64,000 bases of DNA from Melaminivora sp034675505 (GCA_034675505.1 JAUCDD010000038.1:1-64000); one strand, 5' to 3'. Numbered from the stretch's first letter, positions 1 through 8,409 are shown. The notes: generated from the sequence alone by a model not told the origin. Translations and numbers: made by a program.

Positions 1-186
1 CACCTCGCGCACGGCGATCTCTGGCATGTCCAGGTAGGTGGCGATCTCGGCCTCCGCGGCCTGGCTGACCCAGCCCTGCTCCTGCTGCACGATGGCCAGG
101 CAGGCCATGACGGCGGACTGCTTTTGCTCGGCGGGATATTTCGCCACTTCGCGTGCGAAACGCTCTCGGGTGGTTTCGGTGATCAT
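1..186 (-). CDS. nuoE: NADH-quinone oxidoreductase subunit E (5' part only)
   Basis: This is the 24-kDa thioredoxin-like [2Fe-2S] subunit of the NADH-dehydrogenase arm of complex I. Only the first 62 codons are inside the window and the gene runs off its left edge, so the cysteine ligands cannot be seen. The N-terminus begins MITETTRERFAREVAKYP and continues into the helical region seen at the start of NuoE proteins (VMAALAIVQQEQGWVS). Its ATG overlaps the nuoD stop in an ATGA, so it is translationally coupled as the fifth gene of nuoABCDE. Identity rests on this N-terminus and on operon position. Confidence 0.9.
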   Translation of the reverse strand, partial: MITETTRERFAREVAKYPAEQKQSAVMACLAIVQQEQGWVSQAAEAEIATYLDMPEIAVREV

Positions 187-1436
187 CGGTCGATCTCTCC
201 AAACACGATATCCAGCGTGCCGATGAGCGCCACGGCGTCGGCGATCATGTGCCCGCGCGCCAGCTCGTCGAGCGTGGCCAGATGGGCAAAGCCGGGGGCG
301 CGAATCTTCAGGCGATAGGGCTTGTTGGCCCCGTCGCTCACCATGTAGATGCCGAATTCACCCTTGGGGTGCTCGACCGCCGCATAGGCCTCGCCCTCGG
401 GCACGCGGAAGCCTTCGGTGAAGAGCTTGAAATGGTGGATCAGGTCCTCCATGCCGCTCTTCATGCGCTCGCGCGGGGGCGGCGCGATCTTGTGGTTGTC
501 CACGATCACCGGGCCGGGGTTGGCGCGCAGCCACTGCACGCACTGCTGGATGATGCGGTTGGACTGGCGCATCTCGGCCACGCGCACCAGGTAGCGGTCG
601 TAGCTGTCGCCGGTCACGCCCACGGGGATGTCGAAGTCCATGCGGTCATAGACCTCGTAGGGCTGCTTCTTGCGCAGGTCCCAGGCGATGCCGGAGCCGC
701 GCAGCATGGGGCCGGTCATGCCCAGGTTCAGCGCGCGCTCCGGGGTCACCACGCCGATGCCCACGGTGCGCTGCTTCCAGATGCGGTTGTCGGTGAGCAG
801 CGTCTCGTACTCGTCCACGCACTTGGGGAAGCGCCGCGTGAAGTCCTCGATGAAGTCCAGCAGCGAGCCCTGGCGGTTGCGGTTGCGCTCCTCGATGGCG
901 CGCGCGTTGCGCACCTTGCTCGCCTGGTACTGCGGCATGCTGTCGGGCAGGTCGCGGTACACGCCGCCGGGACGGAAGTACGCAGCATGCATGCGCGCGC
1001 CCGACACGGCCTCGTACATGTCGAACAGGTCTTCGCGCTCGCGGAAGGTGTAGATCAGGATGGTCGAGCTGCCGCAGTCGTTGCCGTGCGAGCCCAGCCA
1101 CATCAGGTGGTTCAGCAGCCGCGTGATCTCGGAGAACAGCACGCGGATGTACTGGGCGCGCAGCGGCACCGCGAGCCCCAGCAGCTTCTCGATGGCCAGG
1201 CAATAGGCGTGCTCGTTGCTCATCATCGAGACGTAGTCCAGCCGGTCCATGTAGGGCAGCGACTGGATGTAGGTCTTGTGCTCGGCGAGCTTTTCGGTGG
1301 CGCGGTGCAGCAGGCCGATGTGCGGGTCGGCGCGCTGCACCACCTCGCCATCGAGCTCCAGCACCAGGCGCAGCACGCCGTGCGCGGCCGGGTGCTGCGG
1401 CCCGAAGTTCAGGGAGTAGTTCTTGATTTCAGCCAT
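183..1436 (-). CDS. nuoD: NADH-quinone oxidoreductase subunit D (49-kDa subunit)
   Basis: NuoD lines the quinone-binding cavity of complex I, at the cytoplasmic base of the peripheral arm. The protein is 417 residues, the usual length of a stand-alone bacterial NuoD. It opens with the family signature NFGPQHPAAHGVLRLVLELDG near residues 10-30, carries the DRLDYVSMMSNEHAY segment near residue 65, and ends in the conserved GTLDIVFGEIDR. It is not fused to NuoC, unlike in some enterics. It follows nuoC by 28 bases and overlaps nuoE by 4. Confidence 0.98.
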   Translation of the reverse strand: MAEIKNYSLNFGPQHPAAHGVLRLVLELDGEVVQRADPHIGLLHRATEKLAEHKTYIQSLPYMDRLDYVSMMSNEHAYCLAIEKLLGLAVPLRAQYIRVLFSEITRLLNHLMWLGSHGNDCGSSTILIYTFREREDLFDMYEAVSGARMHAAYFRPGGVYRDLPDSMPQYQASKVRNARAIEERNRNRQGSLLDFIEDFTRRFPKCVDEYETLLTDNRIWKQRTVGIGVVTPERALNLGMTGPMLRGSGIAWDLRKKQPYEVYDRMDFDIPVGVTGDSYDRYLVRVAEMRQSNRIIQQCVQWLRANPGPVIVDNHKIAPPPRERMKSGMEDLIHHFKLFTEGFRVPEGEAYAAVEHPKGEFGIYMVSDGANKPYRLKIRAPGFAHLATLDELARGHMIADAVALIGTLDIVFGEIDR

Positions 1437-1464
1437 GGGTAGGTCACCTGGGCGCGGCGCGCCT

Positions 1465-2043
1465 TCAGTGCAGGCCTCCGTAGTTTTCCTCGCGGATGAT
1501 GCGGGGCGTGACCTCGCGCGGCTCTATGGACACGGGCTCGTAGACCACGCGGCGCAGCTCGGCGTCATAGCGCATCTCCACATGCCCGGACAGCGGGAAG
1601 TCCTTGCGGAACGGATGGCCGATGAAGCCGTAGTCGGTCAGGATGCGGCGCAAGTCCTCATGGCCGTCGAACACGATGCCGAACAGGTCGAAGGCCTCGC
1701 GCTCGAACCAGTTGGCTGCGTTCCAGATGCCGCTGATGGAGGGCACGACGGGGAAGTCGTCGTCCGGGCAGAACACCCGCACGCGCACGCGCTGGTTCAG
1801 CGACACCGACAGCAGGTGCGTGACCACGGCGTAGCGCGCGCCATCGCGGCCCACGTCGCGGTAGGTGGAATAGTCCACGCCGCACAGGTCCATCAGCTGC
1901 TCGAACTGGCAGCCGGGCGCATCGCGCAGCGCCTGCATGGCGCTGGCGTAGTCGGCCGCGCCGACGGTGACCGTCACCTCGCCCAGGGCAATGGCGATCT
2001 CGCGCGCCTTGCCGCCCAGGGCGGCGGCGACGGCGTCGCGCAC
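1465..2043 (-). CDS. nuoC: NADH-quinone oxidoreductase subunit C (N-terminus apparently frameshifted)
   Basis: NuoC is the 30-kDa peripheral-arm subunit of complex I that packs against NuoD. The in-frame ORF starts at a GTG and gives 192 residues with the family core (FEREAFDLFGIVFDGHEDLRRILTDYGF is present in full, near residues 115-142). That GTG has no good ribosome site. A well-placed ATG at 2092, with AGAGGA just upstream, begins MNAISTGP in another frame. Removing one G from the GGGG run at 2069-2072 would join it as MNAISTGPAVALTPEAVRDAV. So the true gene is probably 1465-2092 with a one-base insertion or sequence error; otherwise the GTG start makes a slightly short but complete protein. 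Confidence 0.9.
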   Translation of the reverse strand: MRDAVAAALGGKAREIAIALGEVTVTVGAADYASAMQALRDAPGCQFEQLMDLCGVDYSTYRDVGRDGARYAVVTHLLSVSLNQRVRVRVFCPDDDFPVVPSISGIWNAANWFEREAFDLFGIVFDGHEDLRRILTDYGFIGHPFRKDFPLSGHVEMRYDAELRRVVYEPVSIEPREVTPRIIREENYGGLH

Positions 2044-2105
2044 CGCCTCGGGCGTGAGGGCGACGGCAGGGGCCGGTGGAAATGGCGTTCATCGAATCCT
2101 CTCGC

Positions 2106-2585
2106 TCAGGCGCGCGCAATGGTGTGGGTGCGGCGGATTTTTTGCTGCAGCTGGATGATCCCGTAGATCAGCGCCTCGGCCGTCGGCGGGCAGCCGGGCA
2201 CGTACACGTCCACCGGCACGATGCGGTCGCAGCCCCGCACCACCGAATAGCTGTAGTGGTAGTAGCCGCCGCCATTGGCGCACGAGCCCATGGAGATGAC
2301 CCAGCGCGGCTCGGCCATCTGGTCGTAGACCTTGCGCAGCGCCGGCGCCATCTTGTTGCACAGCGTGCCGGCCACGATCATCAGGTCGGACTGGCGGGGG
2401 CTGGCGCGGAACACCTCGGCGCCGAAACGGCCCAGGTCGTAGCGCGCAGCGGCCGCGTGCATCATCTCGACGGCGCAGCAGGCCAGCCCGAAGGTCATGG
2501 GCCACAGCGATCCGGTCTTGGCCCAGTTCACCACCGAGTCGTAGCTCGTGGTGATGAAGCCTTCCTTCATCACACCTTCAATCAT
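2106..2585 (-). CDS. nuoB: NADH-quinone oxidoreductase subunit B
   Basis: NuoB holds the terminal [4Fe-4S] cluster N2 that passes electrons to quinone in complex I. The 159-residue protein shows the ligand set: the adjacent cysteines of GLACCAVEMMH near residues 36-37, the cysteine of ISMGSCANGGGYY, and the cysteine of VPGCPPTAEALI. Length and motifs are normal for the family. It lies 33 bases downstream of nuoA and just ahead of nuoC. Its ATG is preceded by an AACGAGACG ribosome-site-like stretch. Confidence 0.98.
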   Translation of the reverse strand: MIEGVMKEGFITTSYDSVVNWAKTGSLWPMTFGLACCAVEMMHAAAARYDLGRFGAEVFRASPRQSDLMIVAGTLCNKMAPALRKVYDQMAEPRWVISMGSCANGGGYYHYSYSVVRGCDRIVPVDVYVPGCPPTAEALIYGIIQLQQKIRRTHTIARA

Positions 2586-2618
2586 CGTCTCGTTCCTTTT
2601 GGCGCGGCCGTGCGGCGC

Positions 2619-2978
2619 TCATTCCCAGTTCAGCGCACCCTTTTTCCACTCGTAGGCAAAGCCCACGACCAGGATGGCCAGAAAGACCAGTACGGCGACG
2701 AAGCCGGTCATGCCCACTTCCTGCAGGCTCACGGCCCAGGGAAACAGGAAGGCGATCTCCAGGTCGAACAGGATGAACAAAATGGCTACCAGGTAGTAGC
2801 GCACGTCGAACTTCATGCGCGCGTCCTCGAAGGCCTCGAAGCCGCATTCGTAGGGGGAATTCTTGGCCGGATCCGGGCGATTGGGGCCCAGCACGTAGCC
2901 CAGCAGCAGGGGCACGACTCCAATGGCAGCCCCCACCACAATGAACAGGAGGACTGGGAGGTACTGATCGAGATTCAT
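2619..2978 (-). CDS. nuoA: NADH-quinone oxidoreductase subunit A
   Basis: NuoA is a small membrane subunit of complex I with three transmembrane helices. I start it at the ATG giving MNLDQYLPVLLFIVVGAAIG (119 residues, the normal length) rather than at an upstream codon that would add 20 unrelated residues. The conserved loop NSPYECGFEAFEDARMKFDVRYY sits between helix 1 and helix 2 near residues 40-60, with its characteristic cysteine. It is the first gene of the nuo operon and lies about 80 bases downstream of tRNA-Leu on the same strand. Confidence 0.97.
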   Translation of the reverse strand: MNLDQYLPVLLFIVVGAAIGVVPLLLGYVLGPNRPDPAKNSPYECGFEAFEDARMKFDVRYYLVAILFILFDLEIAFLFPWAVSLQEVGMTGFVAVLVFLAILVVGFAYEWKKGALNWE

Positions 2979-3055
2979 CTGGGGCCTGCTCACCGTTGAA
3001 AAGCCGCCTTGGCCCGCACCGCGCTGCGGCCCGGGCAAGGCGGCCCTTATGTGAT

Positions 3056-3140
3056 TGGTGCCGTCGGCGAGACTCGAACTCGCACAGCTTTCGCCACTAC
3101 CCCCTCAAGATAGCGTGTCTACCAATTTCACCACGACGGC
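3056..3140 (-). tRNA. tRNA-Leu (anticodon GAG)
   Basis: Read on the minus strand, the sequence folds as a class II tRNA: acceptor stem GCCGTCG pairing with CGACGGC, a T-arm GTTCGAGTC, a variable arm, and an anticodon loop CTTGAGG with anticodon GAG. A CCA end is encoded (3056-3058). It sits between secG and nuoA, the usual place in Comamonadaceae and other Burkholderiales, and probably heads the transcript that continues into nuoA. Confidence 0.97.
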
Positions 3141-3205
3141 TGTCTTGTCATCTGTATCCATCAGGCTCGGACCCGCTTGGCGGGTAGCCTTCCAGACAGA
3201 CCGCG

Positions 3206-3233
3206 ATTCTAACCCGGAAAAACCCTGTGACAA
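3206..3233 (-). promoter_or_regulatory. Predicted sigma-70 promoter for tRNA-Leu and the nuo operon
   Basis: On the minus strand, TTGTCA (3233-3228) and TAGAAT (3211-3206) are separated by 16 bases, a good match to the sigma-70 consensus in an otherwise GC-rich gap between secG and the tRNA. The -10 box lies about 65 bases upstream of the tRNA 5' end, so a short leader would be removed by processing. This is inferred from the sequence only. Confidence 0.5.
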
Positions 3234-3270
3234 ATCGGGCGGCGGCATTTTTCGCCCGCTTTGCGCTGGA

Positions 3271-3651
3271 TCATTTGGTGGGGATTTGCGCGGCGCCGGA
3301 CGCCGGCACGGCAGCCGGCTCAGGCACCTGCGCCGAAGCTGCGGGCTGCGGCGCAGCGGCGGGTGCGGTCACGGCGGCAGGCGCCTCGAGCACGCTGCCC
3401 ACGCTGGGCGTGCGCTGGTTGCCCAGGTAGGCCAGCGCCAGTGTGGCGAGGAAGAACACGGTCGCCAGCACACCGGTGGTGCGCGACAGGAAGTTGGCGC
3501 TGCCGCTGGCGCCAAACAGGCTGCCCGAGCTGCCGCTGCCAAACGCCGCACCCATGTCGGCCCCCTTGCCGTGCTGGATAAGGATCAGGCCAATCATGGC
3601 CAGCGCGGTCAGCATCTGCACCGCCAGAATCACGTTCACCAAGGTATTCAT
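3271..3651 (-). CDS. secG: Preprotein translocase subunit SecG
   Basis: SecG is the small accessory subunit of the SecYEG translocon. The 126-residue protein has an N-terminal membrane helix (NVILAVQMLTALAMIGLILI), then the family signature QHGKGADMGAAFGSGSSGSLFG with the polar glycine/serine loop, and a second helix (GVLATVFFLATLALAYLG). The remaining 45 residues are an Ala/Pro-rich tail, common in betaproteobacterial SecG and longer than in E. coli. It lies directly downstream of tpiA, a conserved arrangement (tpiA-secG-tRNA-Leu-nuo). Confidence 0.97.
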   Translation of the reverse strand: MNTLVNVILAVQMLTALAMIGLILIQHGKGADMGAAFGSGSSGSLFGASGSANFLSRTTGVLATVFFLATLALAYLGNQRTPSVGSVLEAPAAVTAPAAAPQPAASAQVPEPAAVPASGAAQIPTK

Positions 3652-3690
3652 TTTTCCTTCTACTCCTGAATTAATAGCTGAAGGCCCGCG

Positions 3691-4449
3691 TCAGGCGCCG
3701 GCAGCAGCGATGATTTGCAAGAAATCCTGGGCCTTGAGCGCTGCACCGCCCACCAGGCCGCCATCGATGTCGGGCTGCGCCAGCAGCTGCGCGGCATTGG
3801 CCGCCGTCATGCTGCCGCCGTACAGCAGCCGGATGCCGTGCGCCTGCTGCGAGGCCGCTGCCAGCTGCGCGCGCAGCACTGCATGCACCTGCTGCGCCTG
3901 CTCGGGCGTGGCGGTGCGGCCGGTGCCGATGGCCCAGACCGGCTCGTAGGCGACGACGATCTCGCTGATGCAATGGCCGTTGGCGTGGATCACGGCTGCC
4001 AGCTGGCGGCGCACCATGTCCATGGTCTGGCCCGCCTCGCGCTCGGCCAGCGTCTCGCCCACGCAGACGATGGGCGTGATGCCGGCGGCCAGCGCCTTCT
4101 GCGCCTTCGCCGCCACGTCGGCGTCGCTCTCGCCGTGGTACTGCCGGCGCTCGGAGTGGCCGACCAGCACGTAGCGCGCGCCAAACTCGCGCAGCATGGC
4201 GGCCGAGACTTCGCCGGTATAGGCGCCGCAGTCGTGCCGGGACACGTCCTGCGCCGCCAGTTGCAGCGCCGTGCCGGCCACCAGCGCCTGCGCCTGCGCC
4301 AGATACGGCGCCGGCACGGCAACCGCCACGGCGCAGCCCGCAGGCCGGCCGTCGAGCGCGGCGCACAGCGCCTGCAACAAGGCCTGGTTGGCAGCCAGGC
4401 TGCCGTTCATCTTCCAGTTGCCCGCGATCAGCTTGCTTGCAGCCATCAT
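3691..4449 (-). CDS. tpiA: Triose-phosphate isomerase
   Basis: TpiA interconverts dihydroxyacetone phosphate and glyceraldehyde 3-phosphate in glycolysis and gluconeogenesis. The roughly 252-residue protein has the substrate lysine in GNWKMNG near residue 15, the electrophilic histidine in LVGHSERR, the catalytic glutamate in VAYEPVWAIGTG, and the phosphate-binding RLLYGGSM. The ATG at 4449 overlaps the stop of the upstream quinone oxidoreductase; a second ATG at 4446 is equally possible. The last codons and stop fall in sequence resembling the dispersed ATAGCT/CGCCGGC repeat (3674-3702). Confidence 0.98.
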   Translation of the reverse strand: MMAASKLIAGNWKMNGSLAANQALLQALCAALDGRPAGCAVAVAVPAPYLAQAQALVAGTALQLAAQDVSRHDCGAYTGEVSAAMLREFGARYVLVGHSERRQYHGESDADVAAKAQKALAAGITPIVCVGETLAEREAGQTMDMVRRQLAAVIHANGHCISEIVVAYEPVWAIGTGRTATPEQAQQVHAVLRAQLAAASQQAHGIRLLYGGSMTAANAAQLLAQPDIDGGLVGGAALKAQDFLQIIAAAGA

Positions 4450-5450
4450 GCGTCCCATGTCAAAACGATCTTGCCCACGTGCTGGCTCGATTCCATCAAC
4501 GCGTGCGCCCGGGCCGCATCGGCGGCGGCGAAGGTGGCGTGGACCACGGGCCGCAGGCGGCCCGCCTCCAGCAGCGGCCAGACCTCGCGGCGCAGGGCAG
4601 CGGCGATCTGCGCCTTGAACGCCAGCGGGCGCGGCCGCAGCGTGGAGCCGGTGATGGTCAGGCGCCGCCTGAGCACGGCGCCGGCGTCGATGGACGCCTG
4701 CGTCCCTCCCTGCACGGCGATGATCACCAGGCGCCCGTCCTCGGCCAGGCACTTGAGTTCGCGCGCGACGTAGTCGCCGGCCACCATGTCCAGCACCACG
4801 TCGGCGCCGCGGCCTTCGGTGATGCGCAGCACTTCGGCGGCGAAATCCTGCTCGCGGTAATTGACGGCGTGGTGCGCGCCCAGCTCCAGGCAGGCGGCGC
4901 ACTTGCCGGCAGAGCCGGCGGTGGCGATCACCGTGGCGCCGCGCGCACGCGCCATCTGGATGGCGGCCACGCCGATGCCGCTGGAGCCGCCCTGCACCAG
5001 CAGCACCTCGCCCGCCTGCAGCCGGCCCCGATCGAAGACGTTGCTCCAGACCGTGAAAAACGTCTCGGGCAGGGACGCGGCCTCGATGTCGCTGAGACCC
5101 GCCGGCACCGGCAGGCACTGCGCCACCGGCGCCACGCACCACTGCGCGTAGCCGCCGCCGGCCAGCAGCGCGCAGACCCGGTCGCCCACGCGAATGCCGG
5201 CCTGCTCCATGGCCGCCGCGTCGCCCGACTCGACAACGCCCGCCACTTCCAGGCCCGGCAGGTCGGACGCCCCCGGGGGCGGCGCATAGTGGCCCTTGCG
5301 CTGCAGCACGTCCGGACGGTTCACGCCGCTGGCGGCCACGCGGATCAACACCTCGCCGCTGCCCGCCTGCGGGCGCGGACGCTGCGCCAGGCGCAGCCCC
5401 TCGGGCGGACCAAAGGCCGCGATTTCCACGGCTTGCATGGTTGCACTCAT
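4446..5450 (-). CDS. NAD(P)H quinone oxidoreductase, zinc-independent MDR family (PIG3-like)
   Basis: This is a medium-chain dehydrogenase/reductase of the quinone oxidoreductase branch, which reduces quinones or other electrophiles with NADPH. The roughly 334-residue protein has the N-terminal GroES-like domain (SGVNRPDVLQRKGHY near residue 50) and a Rossmann fold with VQGGSSGIGVAAIQMA near residue 150. The zinc-binding cysteines of alcohol dehydrogenases are absent. ATG 5450 is chosen over an upstream TTG; ATG 5438 is also plausible. It is coupled to tpiA by an ATGA overlap. The natural substrate is not evident. Confidence 0.9.
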   Translation of the reverse strand: MSATMQAVEIAAFGPPEGLRLAQRPRPQAGSGEVLIRVAASGVNRPDVLQRKGHYAPPPGASDLPGLEVAGVVESGDAAAMEQAGIRVGDRVCALLAGGGYAQWCVAPVAQCLPVPAGLSDIEAASLPETFFTVWSNVFDRGRLQAGEVLLVQGGSSGIGVAAIQMARARGATVIATAGSAGKCAACLELGAHHAVNYREQDFAAEVLRITEGRGADVVLDMVAGDYVARELKCLAEDGRLVIIAVQGGTQASIDAGAVLRRRLTITGSTLRPRPLAFKAQIAAALRREVWPLLEAGRLRPVVHATFAAADAARAHALMESSQHVGKIVLTWDA

Positions 5451-5519
5451 GGCAATTTCAATCAAATCAGGCCCATGCCGGCGCCAGGCGCCGGGATGTA
5501 GCTCTGGTTTTGATAGCGA

Positions 5520-7793
5520 TCAGGCGTCTGCCGAGCCCGGCGTTTCATGGCCTTGGCCGCCGTGCTGGCCCTGCTGCGCCTGGCCATAGCCGCCTTCACG
5601 GCGTTCGCCGCGGCCGCCGCCGTCGCGGCGCTCGCCGCGCTCACGGTCGCCGCCGCGCTCGCCGCGGTACTCGCCGCGCTCCGGGCGCTCCATGCCTGCG
5701 GGGCGCTCGGCCAGGGCCTTCATGGACAGCTTGACGCGGCCCTTCTCGTCGGTCTCCAGCACCTTGACGCGCACGACCTGGCCTTCCTTCAGGTAGTCGT
5801 TCACGTTCTCCACGCGCTCGTGGGCGATCTGGCTGATGTGCAGCAGGCCGTCCTTGCCGGGCAGCAGGTTGATGAGGGCGCCGAAGTCCAGGATCTTGGT
5901 GACCGGGCCTTCGTAGATCTTGCCCACCTCGACCTCGGCGGTGATCTCCTCGATGCGGCGCTTGGCCTCGTCGGCGCGGGCGGCGTCGGTGGAGGCAATG
6001 GTGATGGTGCCGTCCTCGTCGATGTTGATCTGGCAGCCGGTCTCGTCAGTGAGGGCGCGGATGGTGGAGCCGCCCTTGCCGATCACGTCGCGGATCTTCT
6101 CCGGGTTGATCTTCATGGTGTAGAGCTTGGGCGCGAAGCTGGAGATCTCGGTGCGCGCCTCGCCCATGGCTTCCTGCATCTTGCCCAGGATGTGCATGCG
6201 CGCTTCCTTGGCCTGCGCCAGGGCGACTTCCATGATCTCGCGCGTGATGCCCTGGATCTTGATGTCCATCTGCAGCGCGGTGATGCCGGCCGTGGTGCCA
6301 GCGACCTTGAAGTCCATGTCGCCCAGGTGGTCCTCGTCGCCCAGGATGTCGGTCAGCACGGCAAAGCGGTTGCCATCCTTGATCAGGCCCATGGCGATGC
6401 CGGCCACGTGCGCCTTCATGGGCACGCCGGCGTCCATCAGCGACAGGCAGCCGCCGCACACGGACGCCATGGACGAGGAGCCATTGGACTCGGTGATCTC
6501 CGAGACCACGCGGATGGTGTAGGGGAACTCGTCCTTGGGCGGCAGGCAGGCGATCAGCGCGCGCTTGGCCAGGCGGCCGTGGCCGACCTCGCGGCGCTTG
6601 GTCGAGCCCATGCGGCCCACTTCGCCGGTGGCAAAGGGAGGCATGTTGTAGTGGAACAGGAAGCGGTCCTCGAACTCGCCGGCCAGCGCGTCGATGCGCT
6701 GCGCGTCGCGCTCGGTGCCCAGCGTGGTCACCACCAGCGCCTGCGTCTCGCCGCGCGTGAACAGCGACGAGCCGTGCGTGCGCGGCAGGAGCGAATTGCG
6801 GATCTCGATGGGACGCACGGTGCGCGTGTCGCGGCCGTCGATGCGCGGCTCGCCAGCCAGGATCTGGCTGCGCACGATCTGCGCCTCGATGTCGAACAGG
6901 AGCGACTCGACCTTGACGGCATCGAACTCGGCGCCGCTGTCCTTCAGGCTTTGCAGCACGGAGCTGGACGCCTCGCGCAGCGCCTGCGTGCGCGCCTGCT
7001 TGCTGCGGATCTGGTAGGCGGCGCGCAGCTTTTCCTCGGCCAGCTGCGTGATGCGGGCGATGAAGGCCTCGTCCTTGGCCGGGGCCTGCCAGTCCCACAC
7101 GGGCTTGCCGGCTTCGCGCACCAACTCGTGGATGGCTTCGATGGCGATGCGGCCCTGCTCGTGGCCAAAGACCACGGCGCCCAGCATCACGTCCTCGGGC
7201 AGCTGCTGCGCCTCGGATTCGACCATCAGCACGGCGGCTTCGGTGCCGGCGACGACCAGGTCCATCTTGGAGTTCTTGCGCTCGGTCTGGCCGGGATTGA
7301 GCACGTATTCGCCGTTGATGTAGCCCACGCGCGCGGCGCCGATGGGGCCGTTGAACGGGATGCCGGAGATCGACAGCGCGGCGCTCACGCCCAGCATGGC
7401 GGCGATGTCGGCGTCCACTTCCGGGTTCAGCGAGATGGTGTGGATGACCACGTGCACCTCGTTGTAGAAACCTTCAGGGAACAGCGGGCGGATCGGGCGG
7501 TCGATCAGGCGGCTGGTCAGCGTCTCCAGCTCGGAGGGCTTGGCCTCGCGCTTGAAGAAGCTGCCGGGGATCTTGCCGGCGGCATAGGTCTTCTCGATGT
7601 AGTCCACCGTCAGGGGGAAGAAATCCTGGCCGGGCTTGGGAGTCTTGCTGGCCACCACGGTGGCCAGCACCACGGTGTCGTCGATGTTGACGAGGACCGC
7701 GCCACCGGCCTGGCGGGCGATTTCGCCCGTCTCCATGGTGACCGTGTGCTGGCCCCACTGAAAGGATTTGGTGACCTTGTTGAACATGCTCAT
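5520..7793 (-). CDS. pnp: Polyribonucleotide nucleotidyltransferase (PNPase)
   Basis: PNPase degrades RNA 3' to 5' with phosphate and can also add nucleotides. The protein is about 757 residues, slightly long. It contains two RNase PH domains joined by a helical domain, then a KH domain (VIGKGGSTIRALTDETGCQINIDEDG near 560-590) and an S1 domain (VGKIYEGPVTKILDFGALINLLPGKDGLLHIS near 625). It ends in a roughly 55-residue Arg/Gly/Glu-rich low-complexity tail (GERGGDRERGERRDGG), probably an additional RNA-contacting segment. The start at 7793 is supported by AAGGAG upstream; an earlier start would add 16 residues. It follows rpsO, the classic order. Confidence 0.98.
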   Translation of the reverse strand: MSMFNKVTKSFQWGQHTVTMETGEIARQAGGAVLVNIDDTVVLATVVASKTPKPGQDFFPLTVDYIEKTYAAGKIPGSFFKREAKPSELETLTSRLIDRPIRPLFPEGFYNEVHVVIHTISLNPEVDADIAAMLGVSAALSISGIPFNGPIGAARVGYINGEYVLNPGQTERKNSKMDLVVAGTEAAVLMVESEAQQLPEDVMLGAVVFGHEQGRIAIEAIHELVREAGKPVWDWQAPAKDEAFIARITQLAEEKLRAAYQIRSKQARTQALREASSSVLQSLKDSGAEFDAVKVESLLFDIEAQIVRSQILAGEPRIDGRDTRTVRPIEIRNSLLPRTHGSSLFTRGETQALVVTTLGTERDAQRIDALAGEFEDRFLFHYNMPPFATGEVGRMGSTKRREVGHGRLAKRALIACLPPKDEFPYTIRVVSEITESNGSSSMASVCGGCLSLMDAGVPMKAHVAGIAMGLIKDGNRFAVLTDILGDEDHLGDMDFKVAGTTAGITALQMDIKIQGITREIMEVALAQAKEARMHILGKMQEAMGEARTEISSFAPKLYTMKINPEKIRDVIGKGGSTIRALTDETGCQINIDEDGTITIASTDAARADEAKRRIEEITAEVEVGKIYEGPVTKILDFGALINLLPGKDGLLHISQIAHERVENVNDYLKEGQVVRVKVLETDEKGRVKLSMKALAERPAGMERPERGEYRGERGGDRERGERRDGGGRGERREGGYGQAQQGQHGGQGHETPGSADA

Positions 7794-7876
7794 GACGGCT
7801 CCTTGCTCACTTATTAATAGCTGAATGTCATTATTCAGCAACGACCAGCGGGCTATTCAATGCAGAAACACGATGC

Positions 7877-7919
7877 CATTCCAGGGGCGCTGTGCATGCG
7901 GCACAACGCCCCTGGAATG
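7877..7919. promoter_or_regulatory. Long perfect hairpin in the rpsO-pnp intergenic leader
   Basis: Positions 7877-7889 (CATTCCAGGGGCG) and 7907-7919 are perfect reverse complements, making a 13-bp stem with a 17-base loop about 85 bases upstream of the pnp start. In E. coli the pnp leader carries a long stem-loop that is cut by RNase III and then used by PNPase to repress its own synthesis. The position and perfect pairing suggest the same role here; this is inference by analogy. Confidence 0.6.
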
Positions 7920-7950
7920 ACACAGCTTCGCTCTGCCGAATGCCGCACCG

Positions 7951-7995
7951 AAAAAACAAAAGCGCCTGAGCCAGGCAAAGCCCACCCAGGCGCTT
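7951..7995 (-). terminator. Terminator-like hairpin downstream of rpsO
   Basis: On the minus strand, AAGCGCCTG (7995-7987) pairs with CAGGCGCTT (7968-7960) around an 18-base loop and is followed by TTGTTTTTT. It lies about 20 bases after the rpsO stop. It probably terminates part of rpsO transcription, with pnp receiving read-through or its own promoter. Confidence 0.7.
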
Positions 7996-8015
7996 CGTGC
8001 GGATGTGGCCAGCGC

Positions 8016-8282
8016 TTACTTGCGCAGGCCCAGCTTGGCGATCAGCGCCGTGTAGCGCTCGGCGTCCTTGGCCTTGAGGTAGTCCAGCAGCTTGCGGCGG
8101 CGGCTGACCATGCGCAGCAGACCGCGGCGGCCATGGTGGTCCTTGGCGTGCTGCTTGAAGTGCGGCGTCAGCTCGTTGATGCGAGCGGTGAGCAGGGCCA
8201 CCTGCACTTCGGGGCTGCCGGTATCGTTGGCAGAACGTGCATTGGCCTTGACGACCTCGGCCTTGATGGAAGATGCGATCAT
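8016..8282 (-). CDS. rpsO: 30S ribosomal protein S15
   Basis: S15 is a primary 16S rRNA-binding protein of the small-subunit central domain. The 88-residue product has the standard length and conserved blocks: TGSPEVQVALLTARINELT near residue 22, HAKDHHGRRGLLRMVSRRRKLLDYL near residue 45, and the ending YTALIAKLGLRK. The ATG at 8282 is preceded by AGGAAAATC. It is upstream of pnp, as in most proteobacteria. Confidence 0.98.
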   Translation of the reverse strand: MIASSIKAEVVKANARSANDTGSPEVQVALLTARINELTPHFKQHAKDHHGRRGLLRMVSRRRKLLDYLKAKDAERYTALIAKLGLRK

Positions 8283-8409
8283 GATTTTCCTGGAGTGTGG
8301 CGCCCACGGCAGGCGCGGGTTGCAGGCCTGCGCGAGGCGCCTGGTTTTGACTTGCGCCGGCCACTGGAAAGGCCGCCGGCGTGCGTCTTGCACTGCGCAA
8401 AACCCGGCG

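Noticed and set aside
3691..5142. A 483-codon frame containing tpiA with a long N-terminal extension
   Set aside because: The extension is an out-of-frame reading of the quinone oxidoreductase; TpiA starts at 4449 or 4446.
5547..7817. A 756-codon open frame antisense to pnp
   Set aside because: It is a GC-rich shadow of pnp with Ala/Gly/Leu/His composition and no family features.
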